Shown here piece by piece: positions 32,460-43,378 of a stretch of DNA of 64,000 nt. The DNA lies in contig CM077147.1 in NCBI GenBank assembly GCA_039583875.1, forward strand, positions 156,883,846-156,947,845, given 5' to 3'. This DNA is from Platanthera guangdongensis (lineage: Eukaryota > Streptophyta > Magnoliopsida > Asparagales > Orchidaceae). The notes under the pieces were generated by a model. It did no database searches. It had not been told where the DNA came from and saw only the letters and a program-made list of their open reading frames with translations. How positions within the stretch are numbered: position 1 is the first letter of the stretch; each line of letters begins with the position of its first letter. A program made the translations under genes and the position numbers.

Positions 32460-34570
32460 AAAATAGTTAAATGTTGTTGACCCAGGTTACCTTGGGTCCT
32501 TTGTTTTCCTGGTATGAAAAGCTAGAAATTACAGAATATTCTGGTTGAGATTTATATCCTAAAGGGTGATATCTCCTAGGTGGTATTACCCAATCAGCTA
32601 GTGGATCAAAGGCTTTCCTGAAATTATTTAAGTTTCTGTTATAATTAAAGTTTTGGTTATGTCTTTCTGGGTTCGACGAATTTCTGTGATTTCGTCGACC
32701 AGAGTTCGATGAATAGGGTTGAGATCGTCGATCTTTGCCTAGAGAATGAATATATTCATTTTTTGTGCCCCTTGTTCATCGACCTCGGCTCGACGAACCA
32801 TACAGAGTTCATCGATCGCAGTTAGACGAATAAATATTACTATAGTTTGCGTTCAGAGTTCGTCGATCTGGGTTCGATGAACTGGCTAGATTTTGTCGAT
32901 CTAAGTTCGACGAATTCTGCTGAACCTTGTTACCTATGGTTTTCTTGTTGTTGGTTTTCTGACCTATTGATTTGGAAACATTATTGATTAATTTTTCTTT
33001 TCCCTTAGCAGTGACAAATTTTATGGGGGTTGTTAAGATGTTCTTCCTGAGAATGGGGGGCAAACCTGATGAAGCACCCAAGCCTAGCTTGCCATTAAGT
33101 CTGGCATTCACAGTGCTTGTGATGTCCATTAGCTTGAGGCTTCTTCCATTAAGAGTTTCCTCAAGTTGTTTAGCCTTTCAAAGCTGAGTTTTTAACAGTG
33201 TTCTTTGCTCATTAGCTAAGCATAATTCATCTTTTAACCTATTATTTTCAGAGTTAATGTTTTCTAAATTTCCTAATTTTTCCCTAAGGGTTTTAATCTC
33301 TTTCTCTGAATTTATTAAGACTATACACATTGATTTAAATTCAATTTTAAAAGAATCTGAAGTGTAATCAAAAGAAGATAGTACCTTATCAGCTTCTGAA
33401 TCAGAAGCTTCTTCATTGTCTGATTCCTCTTCTTCTGAATTGCTCCTGGAAGAATCAATTGCCATGAGGCAAACCTCCTTAGCCCTTGGTTCTTCCTCAT
33501 CTTCACTGGAGCTGGAAGATGTTGATTCATCTTCAGTTTCATTCCAGGTTTCAGCCACAAAACCCTTTTCCTTCCTCTTGTATTTGCTGGAAGAAGGTTT
33601 GTTGGTGTGCTGTTCCCTAGTGTCCTTCTCTCTTCTCTTCTCTTTCTTTTGGTTCTCTGGACACTCAGAGAGGAATTGCCCAGGTTTCCTGCACCCAAAA
33701 CACACCACTTCTTTAGTTGGTTTTTTATCATACCTGGGTTTGTCATCTTGCCTAGATGACTTTCTTCTGAAGTCCTTTCTTGCCATCTTGTAGAATATTC
33801 TGGCAAATAGACTCATGAGCTCTTCATTTGATGTTGATGTCTTTGTCTCCTCAGCAGCCTTGAAAGCTATACTTTGCTCTTTTCTGGCTGGTGGAGGTGT
33901 CCTTTGCTCTGCTACCTCCCTGGACTTGATCAGTTGTTCATAAGACTTTAACTTGCCCAATAGAGATTCTATAGATATCTTATTTAGGCTTCAGGCCTAC
34001 TTGATGTGCCAGATCCTTGAATCCCATGAGCTTGGGAAGCACATTAGGATCTTGTCATTCACCTCTGTGAGGGTGATGCCCTTGTCCAAGGTCTTTAGCT
34101 CATTGATGATTGAACTTAACCTGTTATACATACCAGCCACTGATTCAGCTTCTTCTTTCTTGAAATTCTCATATAAGGATATGAGGTTGGATCTCCTATC
34201 CTTTCTCTCATCAGCTGAACCAGCCACCATCTGATTTAGTGAATCCCAGATGGCTTTGGCTGAGGTGCATTCAGCCTCCTTCTAAAAGATGTCATCTGAC
34301 ATAGTCTGAGCCAATATGTTTGTTGCCTTGGCATCAGCAATCTTTGCTTTCCTCTGGGCCTCAGTGCACTCAGGTGGTGGAACTGCATTAGTGCTTTTAG
34401 ATGTTGCAGAAGTTCAAGCTTGAGGGGGACTTGTCAAAATAGAGTTGTATATATCCTCATCAATAGAATTCATGTATAATTTACTTCTTGCCTTCTAGAT
34501 GACAAACCTGTTTAGGTTGCAAAATGGATGTCTGGTGCTTGCATAATCTTTTTTTAATGTCATAGCTGTG
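32460..34570 (-). pseudogene. gag: Element B Gag (broken)
   Basis: The Gag region begins about 90 bp after the PBS and carries a capsid-like part (NLISLYENFKKEEAESVAG, MCFPSSWDSRIWHIK), Lys/Glu/Ser-rich segments and one zinc knuckle, CFGCRKPGQFLSEC, at about 33690. The knuckle histidine is replaced by glutamine (CX2CX4QX4C), which should weaken zinc binding. Stops lie near 34416, 34282 and 33995, and another near 33178. The C-terminal part (32800-33130) encodes an Asn/Ser-rich stretch with repeated SSNxDR units produced by the TTCGTCGA word array. Confidence 0.8.
32680..32905. repeat. TTCGTCGA..TTCGACGAA word array inside B gag coding sequence
   Basis: About six inverted units with 8-9-bp arms (TTCGTCGA / TCGACGAA with variants) and 6-7-nt centres lie in the gag C-terminal coding region, for example near 32691, 32776, 32809, 32858 and 32895. 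On the minus strand they encode SSNPDR, SSNLDR and SSNCDR. Confidence 0.82.
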
Positions 34571-34660
34571 TATATAAATCTAATATGGATATAAAAATAA
34601 AATTTAGATCTAACAAAGGATCTTTGGTTCAAGGGTTAGCTTGTACAACCAAAGGAACCT

Positions 34661-34672
34661 GCTCTGATACCA
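34661..34672 (-). promoter_or_regulatory. Element B primer binding site
   Basis: The minus strand reads TGGTATCAGAGC, a perfect initiator-Met PBS, 2 nt from the 5' LTR. Confidence 0.93.
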
Positions 34673-34674
34673 AT

Positions 34675-35896
34675 TGAAAGTGAGCAGTTAGATCAGGAAT
34701 ACTCTAGAGGGGGGGGGTGAATAGAGTACTTAGAGTTTTATAAAATTCTCTGCTGAATAATGCTGATTAGTCTAAGTGTAGTAGTAAATAAGTCAAAATA
34801 TAAAAGCACAGAAACTAACTACCACGACAACAATAAAAAACAAAAGAAAGGGCAACCAGACGACACAAGAAATTTATGTGGTTCCCCAACCTGGGTACAT
34901 CCACTCTTCTACCACCCTGGTAGAAATCCACTCAGGTTTTTGATCAGGTGCCTTACACCAATGAGCTTTTGATCAAGTGCTCAAAAACCAAATCCCCAAG
35001 TCTTTTGATCAGGTGACTTGTAACCAGGAATCACTTTTGAAGGGAGATGACAACCCTTTACACAGTGGGGGTGAGAGAGTTGATTATGTCTTCTCTGTCA
35101 ACAATCAGAGAGAAGACTTGTGGATTATTGATGGTAGCAAATGGCTCCCCCTGAGATATTGAATTGTTCAGGGAAATATGGAAGCCTTGCTGCAGGGTGA
35201 TAGGCCTTCAAGCTTTCAGCCTTTATCTGCAGGATCTTCTTGACAGATTTGATAGTTGTTGTCCTTGGAAGTCCTAGAGTGTTGAATAAAGAAGACTCTT
35301 GATTTTGTATGATTGTCTTTCTTCTTCTGAGAGCAGATCTTCTTTTTGTATCAGAGCTTTTGTGAAAGGAGCAGAGAAGCTGTTGAAGACAGACTGATTG
35401 AAAACCTTTGTATCTGTATATGATGTGTCTCTGCAATTGCTCTGGTACTCTGATTGTTCTTACTTTCTTTCTTGTTATGTTTCTGTCTGTTCTTGTTTTT
35501 CAAGAAAGAGAGAAAAATCTCTTTTTATATTTCCTGAGGGAATTTCCTTTCGAAATTTGAATCCTTCTGCGACAATCAATGCTGGTGGTCTTTGAAAATA
35601 AACTGCATTGATTTCTTTCCCCAACTGTCCCTTGGAAAAATGGAAAACAATAATTCTGATGAAAGCCGTGATTAATGTACCGTCCAACGGTAATATTCAG
35701 AGAATATTTTATCATTAATCATTCAGAGATTATTGCCATAGACTAAGGACAGAAGTAATAAATGTTAAGTCTGGAATCGTCGAACTGATGATAGAATTCA
35801 TCGAGCTGATAACTGTGTTCGTCGACTGGAGTTCAGCAACCATTCTGGACTTAGAATATTCACAGTTGTATCTGAAATGAAAGTTAAGGTCTCCAG
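34675..35896 (-). repeat. Element B 5' LTR, inner part (interrupted by C)
   Basis: It is homologous to 23784-24990. A TATA-like site lies near 35520-35532 on the minus strand. It ends with TCCAG (35892-35896), the left target duplication of C. The LTR resumes at 43379. Confidence 0.9.
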
Positions 35897-37524
35897 TGTT
35901 AAATTTTCTCAACGTGGTCAGCAAGATAGCCCAAACGCCAAATTAATATCTTCGGAACTACCCAGTTCGCACGTTGAACCAGCGGAAACCAAGGACTAGA
36001 GGTACAGAGGTAAATCACAACAAACAATGGAAGCACAAGCAGGTCTATTTTTCATTCACTTCTTTACAATGCGAGGCATACATAGCGAGACATGATTTCG
36101 CAAGTATAACAGCTGAAAAACAGAAGCACCAAAAAACAAGCCGGGCGGACAGAACCCGAGTCCGCCGAGACCGCGAGGTCGCAGAGGTCGCCGAAGCCGC
36201 CCGAACTATGCTGCAATCCGCCGAATACCACGGAGTCCGCCGAAGCCGCGAGGCCGCGCGGACACACCGTTATTCGCCTTCTGCTGAACTTGAACTGAGG
36301 AACACCCCTACCCGCCTGAAGCCGGCGGACAGGTTATTGAAGCTGGCAAAGATGAAACAGAACTGACAAGCCGCAGAGCGACCTCCTGCTGAGTCCGCAG
36401 AGACCGCACACGTCCAAGCACTTGACCTAAGTCACAGCCAAACTCCTGGCTCCTTGAAGTTATCCGCGCGTCCTGCACACAGCAAACCGTCAGCCTGAAA
36501 CAATCCGTGCGGACTGGCAAACACAGACCGCAACACTTCTCACACCCCAACTTACTGTTCACTCAAGTTACTTAGGTTACTGTAGATGTGCCAGGGGGGT
36601 CCTATTTATAGGCCGGGTGAGGAGTGTGGTCACCGCCCAAGAGATAGCGACACCGCCCCAGCTCGCGCGAATACAAACCACCGTCCGCTGAGTCCGCGAG
36701 GACTTAGCCGGTCACCAAGGAAAACCGCCAGGAGCAAGGCAACCAATGACGAACCCTCTCCAGTCCGCCTAAGCTAAGCGGACAAGGCATCAGCCCGCAA
36801 AGCTCCAACCGCTTCAGGACAGCAAACCCCCTTCAATGGCTGTCCGCACCAACCCGAGGCAGTCTGCAAGACACACATCTCAATCCGCCACAAGTCCACG
36901 ACCAAAGGCAGCTAAAGACAGACCGCCCGGTCACAGCGAACTCGGCGGATACGGCGGACACACTGAACTTGGCACCAAGTGTGACCAAGCCCAAAACCAT
37001 AAGGGGCTAATGCGAGCTTGGCGGACGCAAAACTTCAGTCCGCCAAAACACCACAGCGCAGACCGCCACAGTCCGCGAGCTCCTCACACTCCTGCCATCA
37101 CAGCGATCATTCCCGGACTCCAAAACCAGGCCGCCACAACGATCTCCACAGCAACTCCCTGCTGTGCCACCAGAGCTCGACAAGGCCTCAGCCAAGCTCT
37201 AAGCTTAGTCCGCAACAGCCAATACCGTGGACATATCAGTCTGCAAGCTTCCCGCGGACAAGAGCCAACCCGCCTTTCAGCACAAGCTTGCACCCGCGAC
37301 CACTGAGCAAAGCACCAGTCCGCAAGCCTCTCTTTCCGCAGATACCAGGCCGCACCAAACCGCGGGTTCCATGCAACAACCCGCTCAGAACACAGCCGGC
37401 TTCCACCAGACTTCTCACCAGGCCGCAAACCTCAGTCCGCCCAGTCCGCCCAGTCCGCCAAGGCTGTTCGCTACAGGCCGCGCGGCCTTTCCCGTCACCC
37501 ACTTCCACTTCACAAAATTCAACA
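35897..37524 (-). repeat. Element C 3' LTR (1628 bp)
   Basis: It runs from TGTTAAATTTTC to AATTCAACA. It is unusually GC-rich, with dozens of GTCCGC and GCGGAC words on both sides of the TATA box at 36601-36612. Stop-poor antisense frames here are a composition effect. Confidence 0.95.
36601..36612 (-). promoter_or_regulatory. TATA box of element C 3' LTR
   Basis: The minus strand reads CCTATAAATAGG, a strong plant TATA consensus. The same sequence is at 42450-42461 in the other LTR, which would drive element transcription on the minus strand. Confidence 0.8.
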
Positions 37525-40500
37525 CTCCCCCTTGAAGTGAGAAGTGGTGACCAAGCCCAGCAAGCTGCGCAAGCGTTCAAAGGGCCCCTTCGACAGTGGC
37601 TTCGTGAAGATGTCAGCAATATTATCCTCACTCCGAACATGCCCGACCAGCAGAGACCCCTCCAACACCTTCTCCATGATGAAGTGGTGATCAATCTCTA
37701 TATGCTTGGTCCTGGCGTGACACACTGGATTGTTTACCAGTTTGAGAGCACTCTCATTGTCACCCCGGAGTAAAGTAGGCCCTTGCACTTCTTCATGAAC
37801 ATCCTCTATAAGCCTCCTCAACCAAACAGCTTCCCGAGCAGCCAAGGCCGAAGCCTTATACTCCGCCTCCGTGGTTGAAACCGACACTGATTCCTGCTTC
37901 TTGCTACACCACGAGATGCTAGCTGATCTGCAAGTGAACACATAACCTGAAGTAGACCTTCGATCATCCGAATCACCGCCATAGTCAGCATCTGTGTACC
38001 TGAGCAACGCAACCTCCGCATCCCTTCTATAGAGGAGTCCCATGTCAGAAGAAGCCTTGACATACTTCAGAATTCCCTTCGCTGCCACTAGATGAGATTG
38101 CCTTGGTTCAGCCATATACCGACTTACTCGGCCAACAGCATAAGCGATATCCGGCCTTGTAATAGTCAGGTAAATCAAGCTCCCAACAAGAGCCCTGAAC
38201 ACCAAGGGATCATGAAGAACCCTTCCCTCATCCCGTCGAAGCTTCAGCCCAGATTCCAGTGGAGTAGAGCACTTCTTCCCTTCGCCCATGCCAAACCGCT
38301 TCACAATGCGATCAGCATACCCTTTCTGGCTAATGAGAACCCCGCACTCCTTCCTCTCCACTTCTAGACCAAGAAAGTGATGCAACTCTCCCAAGTCTTT
38401 CATCTCGAAGCGTATAGCAAGCTCTCCCCTGAGCCTTCCTACTTCCTCCTCCGAGTTCCCTGTGATGATCATATCATCCACATACAGCAGGACCAAGACT
38501 CTTAGCTCTCCCTTCTTCTTGACGAACAAGCTTGAATCCGAGTTAGAAGCCAGGTATCCACAGAATTGCAAGTACTCTGCAATCTTCCCATACCACGCTC
38601 GAGGAGCTTGCTTCAACCCATAGAGAGCCTTCCTGAGTTTGCAGACATAGTCCGGATGCTTCTCAGAGACAAAACCAAGCGACTGATCCATGAAGATGTC
38701 CTTGTCAATCTCTCCGTAAAGAAAGGCATTCTTCACATCGAGTTGCCACAACCTCCATCCCTTGCTAGCAGCCAAGGCGATCACCACCCTTACAGAAGTC
38801 ATCTTCGCAACTGGACTGAATGTCTCCTCATAGTCTTCTCCATACTGCTGTGAGAATCCTCTAGCGACCAGGCGAGCCTTGAACCGATCAATGCTCCCAT
38901 CAGCCTTCTTCTTCAACTTATACACCCACTTGCAAGTAACCGGAGTAACGCCATCAACCTTGGGCACAAGGTCCCAGGTTTCATTCTTCTTCAGAGCATC
39001 AATCTCTTCCTTCATGGCATCATCCCACTCCTTCACTCCAGTGGCCTCGTTGAATTTTGCAGGCTCTCGCTCATCCAGAGGACCTGCAAAGAAGCAGGAG
39101 ATAAAGCTCACTGCATTCCCATCACAGTACCGAGCCGGTGGCTTAACCACCCTCTTCGATCTCCAAAGACATGGCTCCTTGCTCACGGCTTCCGTTGCTT
39201 CTTCAGGCTCCACTCCTACCTGGGGCAAGCATTGAGCAGTGCTCCCCCTGCTTCCTGAGCCAGAAGGCTCAGCCTCGGAGTTCGAAGCAACAGGAGCTGC
39301 TGGTGAAACAGCAAGCTCCTCTTCCAGGCCTTCAGCAGCCTCCACCGGTGCTTCATCATCCTTGCTACTTCCGGTTAGCTCCACCGAGCCACCTCCATAT
39401 GACGTCAGCTCGTCGAAGACAACGTCTCTTGACACCACGAACTTCTTCGTCACAGGGTCCATGCACTTCCATCCCTTCTTCCGCTCATCATAGCCAACAA
39501 AGACAAGTTTCCTTGCCTTCGCATCCAGCTTTGTCCGTGAAGCATCCGGGACATGCACGTAGCAAGTTGAACCGAACACCCTAAGGTGTTCAACACTCGG
39601 CTTCTCCTTCAGCAACAGCTCAATAGGAGTCTTCATGTTGATAGGGCTGAGTGGCATCCGGTTGATAACATAAGCAGCACAAGACATTCCCTCCGCCCAA
39701 AAGGACCTTGGGATATCTTTCGCATGCAGCCAGCATTTGCAGGTTTCCGTCAAATGACGGATCTTCCGCTCAGCTACCCCATTTTGTTGTGGAGTGTGAG
39801 CACAAGTAAGCTCCCGTTGGATCCCGTGCTTCCTGCAGAAGTTAAAAAACTCGGAAGAGACAAACTCCCCCCCGTTATCAGTTCTAAACTTCTTAATCCG
39901 CAAGCCAAGCCGGCCTTCTACCAACTCCTTGAACTCCACGAACAAACGGAAGGCTTCCGACTTCTCCTTTAAGAAGTACACCCAAGTATACCTTGAGTAG
40001 TCATCAACCAAGACAAGCATGTATTTGCTTCCACCAAGGCTGGCAGTAACAGTCGGTCCCATCAGGTCGCCATGAATACACTCCAATGGTTTCTTGCTCC
40101 TTGTTTGTGATTTATCAAACGGAAGGCGATGTGCCTTACCGTATTGACGGCCCGCACAAACATGCCCATCACCAAAGGAGGACAACTTCGGCAACCCCCT
40201 CACCAGACTTCTACTCGCCATTGCCTTTAGCTTGTCCATGCCAACATGCCCCAGCCTCTCATGCCAGATAGCCGCACTATCATTGGCCCTCATTCTATCA
40301 ACATAAGCACTGGTGGAAAGAACATACAAGCTCTTCACCCTTCTCCCAACATGAGCAACATCAGCCTTCATCGCTGATACGTTGCGAAGGAACCTCACGT
40401 CTGTTGGCCCAAACAGAACGTGATACCCAGCGTCCACCGCATTGGTCACCGAGAAGAGGTTCTTCTTCATGCCCGGTACGTGATACACACTCCTTAACGT

Positions 40501-41667
40501 AAGTGGCCCCTGATCACTACCCAATGACACGACCCCCTCTTTCTCTACTGCATAAACAGTATTATCAGCAGTGATAATAGCTTCATTACCTGAGTAAGCC
40601 TGCATGGAGGTGAACTTCGACTTGTCTCCGGTGAGGTGATGACCACACCTGGAGTCGATGATCCACTCGCTGTTGAAGTCCTCAGCAGATAAGGCCCGGA
40701 CACAAGTGCCCGTCAAGAAAGCTCCGCCCCATTCTGCTTCTTCACTTCTCGAACAAGCTTCCTCCTTTCCCGCAGCATGCCCAGGCTGCAGTTTGACCTT
40801 GCAGTCCCGCTTGAAGTGCCCACGCTGATGACATCGGTAGCACTTCAGATTCTTCTTCCAGTCCTTAGGAGCATTGCTCCTCTCCGGCGGATACGAAGTT
40901 GAAGTCTCCTTCACAACAGCGGCCTGCACCTTCTTCTTCTTCCCTTCCCATCCTTTCTTCTTTCCTGAGAAGAGAGCTTCGCTGCCTTCCTGATTCAGGT
41001 TCACTCCAGCCATCTGCCTTGCTAAGCTCTCCTGCGAGGCAAGCAGATTCTCCAGCTCCAGCAACGATGGCTGAGTAGCCCACCCTTGAACAGATGTGAC
41101 AAAGGCCACATACTCCTTCCGCAAGCCGCGGATAATGTGCCTTTTCATCTTTGCCTCAGAGATAGGCTCATCAGGATCCAGTGCCGATAGCTCAGCACAC
41201 AAGCTCTTCATCTTTAAGAAGTACTTGGAGATGGAAAGGTCTCCCTGAGTTGCCCTGGCCAACTCATTCTCCAAGAACTGAAGCCGCGCCACATTCTTCC
41301 TATTGAACAACTCATCAATGGTTGTCCAAATATCAGCAGCCGACTCACATCCAATGATGTGATCAAACAGTTCCGGAGACACAGCTCTCTTCAGAACGAA
41401 CTCCGCCTTAGCATTTGTTCTTCTCCAGAGCCTCACCTGCTCAGCAGTACCGAAAGCAGCAGTAACTTCCTGCTTGTCGTCTCCACCAACGACATCCCAC
41501 AGCTCCTCGCCAAGAAGATAACTCTTCATGCACGACTTCCACTTCTTGAAGTTAGTCGGCGTTAAGAGTTCAATGCCCAGACCTCTTGCTAAGCTCCCTT
41601 CCATTGCAACACCTGTTGGCAGCCTTTCAGCAGCTCCGAGCAACAACACAGGTTGATCACCACTCAA
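37519..41667 (-). CDS. gag-pol: Element C Gag-Pol polyprotein (1382 codons, one open frame, mutated motifs)
   Basis: The frame starts at the first ATG 66 nt after the PBS. Domains in order are Gag (about 30-240), zinc knuckle CYRCHQRGHFKRDC (about 275), protease (about 336), integrase zinc finger (IWHERLGH at about 467 to CAGR at about 503), the integrase core with HGDLMGP, RTDNGGEF and GVAERK (about 532, 598 and 630), RT with YVDD (about 1062), and RNase H ending DIFTKPLSK. Two key residues are altered: the protease triad is DSR (normally DSG) and the zinc finger reads CAGR where CxxC is expected. The final codons run through the PPT and the stop lies 6 bp inside the 3' LTR. It looks intact by length but is probably not self-sufficient. 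Confidence 0.93.
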   Translation of the reverse strand: MSGDQPVLLLGAAERLPTGVAMEGSLARGLGIELLTPTNFKKWKSCMKSYLLGEELWDVVGGDDKQEVTAAFGTAEQVRLWRRTNAKAEFVLKRAVSPELFDHIIGCESAADIWTTIDELFNRKNVARLQFLENELARATQGDLSISKYFLKMKSLCAELSALDPDEPISEAKMKRHIIRGLRKEYVAFVTSVQGWATQPSLLELENLLASQESLARQMAGVNLNQEGSEALFSGKKKGWEGKKKKVQAAVVKETSTSYPPERSNAPKDWKKNLKCYRCHQRGHFKRDCKVKLQPGHAAGKEEACSRSEEAEWGGAFLTGTCVRALSAEDFNSEWIIDSRCGHHLTGDKSKFTSMQAYSGNEAIITADNTVYAVEKEGVVSLGSDQGPLTLRSVYHVPGMKKNLFSVTNAVDAGYHVLFGPTDVRFLRNVSAMKADVAHVGRRVKSLYVLSTSAYVDRMRANDSAAIWHERLGHVGMDKLKAMASRSLVRGLPKLSSFGDGHVCAGRQYGKAHRLPFDKSQTRSKKPLECIHGDLMGPTVTASLGGSKYMLVLVDDYSRYTWVYFLKEKSEAFRLFVEFKELVEGRLGLRIKKFRTDNGGEFVSSEFFNFCRKHGIQRELTCAHTPQQNGVAERKIRHLTETCKCWLHAKDIPRSFWAEGMSCAAYVINRMPLSPINMKTPIELLLKEKPSVEHLRVFGSTCYVHVPDASRTKLDAKARKLVFVGYDERKKGWKCMDPVTKKFVVSRDVVFDELTSYGGGSVELTGSSKDDEAPVEAAEGLEEELAVSPAAPVASNSEAEPSGSGSRGSTAQCLPQVGVEPEEATEAVSKEPCLWRSKRVVKPPARYCDGNAVSFISCFFAGPLDEREPAKFNEATGVKEWDDAMKEEIDALKKNETWDLVPKVDGVTPVTCKWVYKLKKKADGSIDRFKARLVARGFSQQYGEDYEETFSPVAKMTSVRVVIALAASKGWRLWQLDVKNAFLYGEIDKDIFMDQSLGFVSEKHPDYVCKLRKALYGLKQAPRAWYGKIAEYLQFCGYLASNSDSSLFVKKKGELRVLVLLYVDDMIITGNSEEEVGRLRGELAIRFEMKDLGELHHFLGLEVERKECGVLISQKGYADRIVKRFGMGEGKKCSTPLESGLKLRRDEGRVLHDPLVFRALVGSLIYLTITRPDIAYAVGRVSRYMAEPRQSHLVAAKGILKYVKASSDMGLLYRRDAEVALLRYTDADYGGDSDDRRSTSGYVFTCRSASISWCSKKQESVSVSTTEAEYKASALAAREAVWLRRLIEDVHEEVQGPTLLRGDNESALKLVNNPVCHARTKHIEIDHHFIMEKVLEGSLLVGHVRSEDNIADIFTKPLSKGPFERLRSLLGLVTTSHFKGEC
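37525..37534 (-). promoter_or_regulatory. Element C polypurine tract, inside the coding frame
   Basis: The minus strand reads CAAGGGGGAG directly before the 3' LTR. It is translated as part of the C-terminal HFKGEC codons. Confidence 0.85.
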
Positions 41668-41733
41668 TCACAGAGTAACAACACTGGCTGACTTCCGCTC
41701 ACGCAACTGAACCTCAGTAACCTCAGAAACCTC

Positions 41734-41745
41734 CCTCTGATACCA
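41734..41745 (-). promoter_or_regulatory. Element C primer binding site
   Basis: The minus strand reads TGGTATCAGAGG, abutting the 5' LTR with no spacer. It matches the initiator-Met PBS except for the last base. Confidence 0.9.
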
Positions 41746-43373
41746 TGTTAAATTTTCTCAACGTGGTCAGCAAGATAGCCCAAACGCCAAATTAATATCT
41801 TCGGAACTACCCAGTTCGTACGTTGAACCAGCGAAAACCAAGGCCTAGAGGTACAGAGGTAAATCACAACAAACAATGGAAGCACAAGCAGGTCTATTTT
41901 TCATTCACTTCTTTACAATGCGAGGCATACATAGCGAGACATGATTTCGCTAGTATAACAGCTGAAAAACAGAAGCACCAAAAAACAAGCCGGGCGGACA
42001 GAACCCGAGTCCGCCGAGACCGCGAGGTCGCAGAGGTCGCCGAAGCCGCCCGAACTATGCTGCAATCCGCCGAATACCACGGAGTCCGCCGAAGCCGCGA
42101 GGCCGCGCGGACACACCGTTATTCGCCTTCTGCTGAACTTGAACTGAGGAACACCCCTACCCGCCTGAAGCCGGCGGACAGGTTATTGAAGCTGGCAAAG
42201 ATGAAACAGAACTGACAAGCCGCAGAGCGACCTCCTGCTGAGTCCGCAGAGACCGCACACTTCCAAGCACTTGACCTAAGTCACAGCCAAACTCCTGGCT
42301 CCTTGAAGTTATCCGCGCGACCTGCACACAGCAAACCGTCAGCCTGAAACAATCCGTACGGACTGGCAAACACAGACCGCAACACTTCTCACACCCCAAC
42401 TTACTGTTCACTCAAGTTACTTAGGTTACTGTAGATGTGCCAGGGGGGTCCTATTTATAGGCCGGGTGAGGAGTGTGGTCACCACCCAAGAGATAGCGAC
42501 ACTGCCCCAGCTCGCGCGAATACAAACCACCGTCCGCTGAGTCCGCGAGGACTTAGCCGGTCACCAAGGAAAACCGCCAGGAGCAAGGCAACCAATGACG
42601 AACCCTCTCCAGTCCGCCTAAGCTAAGCGGACAAGGCATCAGCCCGCAAAGCTCCAACCGCTTCAGGACAGCAAACCCGCTTCAATCGCTGTCCGCACCA
42701 ACCCGAGGCAGTCCGCAAGACACACACCTCAATCCGCCACAAGTCCACGACCAAAGGCAGCTAAAGACAGACCGCCCGGTCACAGCGGACTCGGCGGATA
42801 CGGCGGACACACTGAACTTGGCACCAAGTGTGACCAAGCCCAAAACCATAAGGGGCTAATGCGAGCTTGGAGGACGCAAAACTTCAGTCCGCCAAAACAC
42901 CACAGCGCAGACCGCCACAGTCCGCGAGCTCCTCACACTCCTGCCATCACAACGATCATTCCCGGACTCCAAAACCAGGCCGCCACAACGATCTCCACAG
43001 CAACTCCCTGCTGTGCCACCAGAGCTCGACAAGGCCTCAGCCAAGCTCTATGCTTAGTCCGCAACAGCCAATACCGCGGACACATCAGTCCGCAAGCTTC
43101 CCGCGGACAAGAGCCAACCCGCCTTTCAGCACAAGCTTGCACCCGCGACCACTGAGCAAAGCACCAGTCCGCAAGCCTCTCTATCCGCAGATACCAGGCC
43201 GCACCAAACCGCGGACTCCATGCAACAACCCGCTCAGAACACAGCCGGCTTCCACCAGACTTCTCACCAGGCCGCAAACCTCAGTCTGCCCAGTCCGCCC
43301 AGTCCGCCAAGGCTGTCCGCCACAGGCCACGCGGCCTTTCCCGTCACCCACTTCCACTTCACAAAATTCAACA
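41746..43373 (-). repeat. Element C 5' LTR (1628 bp)
   Basis: It is the same length as 35897-37524 with about 27 substitutions and no net length change. TATA box at 42450-42461. It is followed by the TCCAG target duplication. Confidence 0.95.
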
Positions 43374-43378
43374 TCCAG

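Larger units (their letters stand above)
35897..43373 (-). mobile_element. Element C: youngest Ty1/copia, structurally complete
   Basis: It is 7477 bp with two 1628-bp LTRs (35897-37524 and 41746-43373), target duplication TCCAG (35892-35896 and 43374-43378), PBS, PPT and a single long gag-pol frame. My hand alignment gives about 27 LTR differences (1.7%). With a commonly used rice rate of 1.3e-8 per site per year that would be roughly 0.6 million years; the rate for this species is unknown. It is nested in the B 5' LTR. Confidence 0.95.

Noticed and set aside
36836..37773. Plus-strand open frames of 156 and 251 codons in the C LTR, repeated at 42859-43400
   Set aside because: They lie antisense to the LTR in CG-word-rich, stop-poor sequence; no domain, and they run across the LTR boundary.
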